Source of the DNA: RGIG995 sp045543655
Lineage (GTDB): Bacteria; Bacillota; Clostridia; Oscillospirales; UBA644
Direction: 5' to 3'
DNA length: 62,257 bases
Assembly (NCBI GenBank): GCA_045543655.1
Contig: JAZPXN010000034.1
Span: 1-62,257 of the forward strand
The notes below the pieces were generated by a model. The model saw only the letters and a list, made by a program, of their open reading frames with translations, was not told the origin of the DNA and made no database searches. Of the stretch, positions 61,424 through 62,257 are shown piece by piece. Made by a program: the position numbers and the translations under genes. The first letter of the stretch is position 1. Each line of letters starts with the position of its first letter.

Positions 61424-62257
61424 ATGATTGCGGATATTCTGATCGTTGGCTGCGGCGTTGCGGGGCTCTATTGCGCGCTGAATCTGCCGAAGGATAAAAA
61501 TATTATTATCGTCACCAAAAACAAAGCCCGCCGGAGCGATTCCTTTCTTGCCCAGGGCGGCATCTGCGTTCTGCGGGATGAGCAGGATTATAAGCCCTTT
61601 TACGAAGATACCATGCGGGCGGGGCATTATGAAAACAACCCCGATTCCGTGGATATTATGATCCGTTCCTCCCAGCAGGTGATCGAAGACCTCGTCAATT
61701 TCGGCGTCCGCTTTGAGAAAAACGGCGAGGAATTTACCTATACCCGGGAGGGCGCTCATTCCAAGCCCCGGATCCTCTTCCACGAGGATGAGACAGGGAA
61801 GGAAATCACTTCCCAGCTTCTCAAAACCGCAGGAAGCCGCAAAAACATCACGTTGATCGAGAATTTTACCATGGTGGATCTGATTTGTGAAGACGGAGAA
61901 TGTCGGGGCATTGTGGGCCATGATGCAGATGGCAATTACGAGAATATCTACGCGGATTACACGGTTCTCGCTACCGGTGGTATCGGAGGCCTTTTCGAGC
62001 ATTCCACCAACTACCGTCATCTGACGGGGGATGCTTTGGCGCTGGCGTTGAAATATGATATCAAGCTTCAACACATTGATTACATTCAGATCCACCCGAC
62101 GACGCTCTATACCACCAAGCATGGAAGGGAATTTCTGATCTCCGAGTCTGTACGCGGAGAAGGGGCACTCCTTCTGAATGCCAAGGGCGAGCGATTCGTA
62201 AACGAGCTTCTTCCGAGAGACGTGGTGGCCAACGCCATATTTGACGAGATGAAGAAG
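61424..62257 (+). CDS. nadB: L-aspartate oxidase, N-terminal part (3' end outside window)
   Basis: FAD enzyme that oxidises aspartate to iminoaspartate for NadA. The frame is open from ATG 61424 to the window end (278 codons). It shows the FAD-binding ILIVGCGVAGLYCAL, the FLAQGGIC motif, the active-site TREGAHSKPRI segment, ATGGIGGLF, and IQIHPTTLY followed by SESVRGEGA. AAAGGAG lies 7 bases upstream. It is cotranscribed with nadA; nadC probably follows beyond the window. Confidence 0.93.
   Translation, partial: MIADILIVGCGVAGLYCALNLPKDKNIIIVTKNKARRSDSFLAQGGICVLRDEQDYKPFYEDTMRAGHYENNPDSVDIMIRSSQQVIEDLVNFGVRFEKNGEEFTYTREGAHSKPRILFHEDETGKEITSQLLKTAGSRKNITLIENFTMVDLICEDGECRGIVGHDADGNYENIYADYTVLATGGIGGLFEHSTNYRHLTGDALALALKYDIKLQHIDYIQIHPTTLYTTKHGREFLISESVRGEGALLLNAKGERFVNELLPRDVVANAIFDEMKK

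Overview
The window looks like chromosomal core from a spore-forming, Gram-positive anaerobe of the class Clostridia (Bacillota). The evidence is a YicC-RemA-Gmk-RpoZ-PriA-Def-Fmt-RlmN-PrpC-PrkC-RsgA-ThiN gene string, a PASTA-type kinase, a six-subunit Rnf ion pump, RicT beside HolB, DAP-type peptidoglycan genes (LysA, a MurE with DNPR) and a complete-looking mraZ-to-ftsZ division cluster. G+C is moderately high, and GTG or TTG starts occur (rlmN, mraZ, rnfE, ispE, murE, murF). Most genes lie on the + strand. I see no phage, insertion sequence, CRISPR array, tRNA or rRNA.

Layout. 1-1.5 kb: the 3' end of lysA and a cysteine-rich protein of unknown function. 1.5-5 kb, minus strand: a small membrane protein, and a P-type cation ATPase behind a yybP-ykoY (Mn2+) riboswitch. 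5-17.9 kb, plus strand: mutY, the yicC-to-thiN housekeeping run, and a 36-residue membrane/cysteine peptide. 18-22.2 kb: a MazF-type toxin with no adjacent antitoxin, an organophosphate antiporter, and a minus-strand operon of a Dabb-like fragment, holB and ricT. 22.3-28.7 kb: yigZ, the rnfCDGEAB operon with a coupled 45-residue membrane peptide, and a short DUF47/PhoU-like gene whose Shine-Dalgarno sequence sits inside a terminator hairpin. 28.7-29.2 kb: a non-coding stretch with a cluster of DnaA-box-like sites. 29.3-36.9 kb: degV, metK, an Lrp regulator with an aminotransferase, ispE, alaS and a HIT protein. 36.9-42.6 kb: a 1411-residue surface protein joining five Ig-like domains, a GHL10 glycosidase-like domain and an Amidase_3 domain, followed by a PHP hydrolase. 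42.7-46 kb, minus strand: polA, a YwlE-like phosphatase and rimI. 46.3-60.4 kb: mraZ, rsmH, ftsL, pbp, murE, murF, mraY, ftsW, murG, murA, ftsQ, ftsZ. 60.4 kb to the end: nadA and the start of nadB behind a long palindrome that contains the promoter.

How the genes work together. Two envelope blocks dominate: PrpC/PrkC as a cell-wall-sensing phosphorylation switch, and the division/peptidoglycan cluster, whose last common steps (MurE, MurF, MraY, MurG, FtsW, PBP) are contiguous although murD, murC, murB and ftsA are absent here. The Rnf operon would couple ferredoxin and NAD+ to a sodium or proton gradient. Three sites share a sporulation-sigma-like element (AC, 16-17 bases, CATA, then ATGGnATGA): before the cysteine-rich gene, the 36-residue peptide and murA. 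I do not see a defence or mobile system. The most unusual items are the GHL10-amidase fusion, the DnaA-box cluster, the shared sporulation-like element, the C/A-rich tandem repeat between rsmH and ftsL, and the small coupled peptides.
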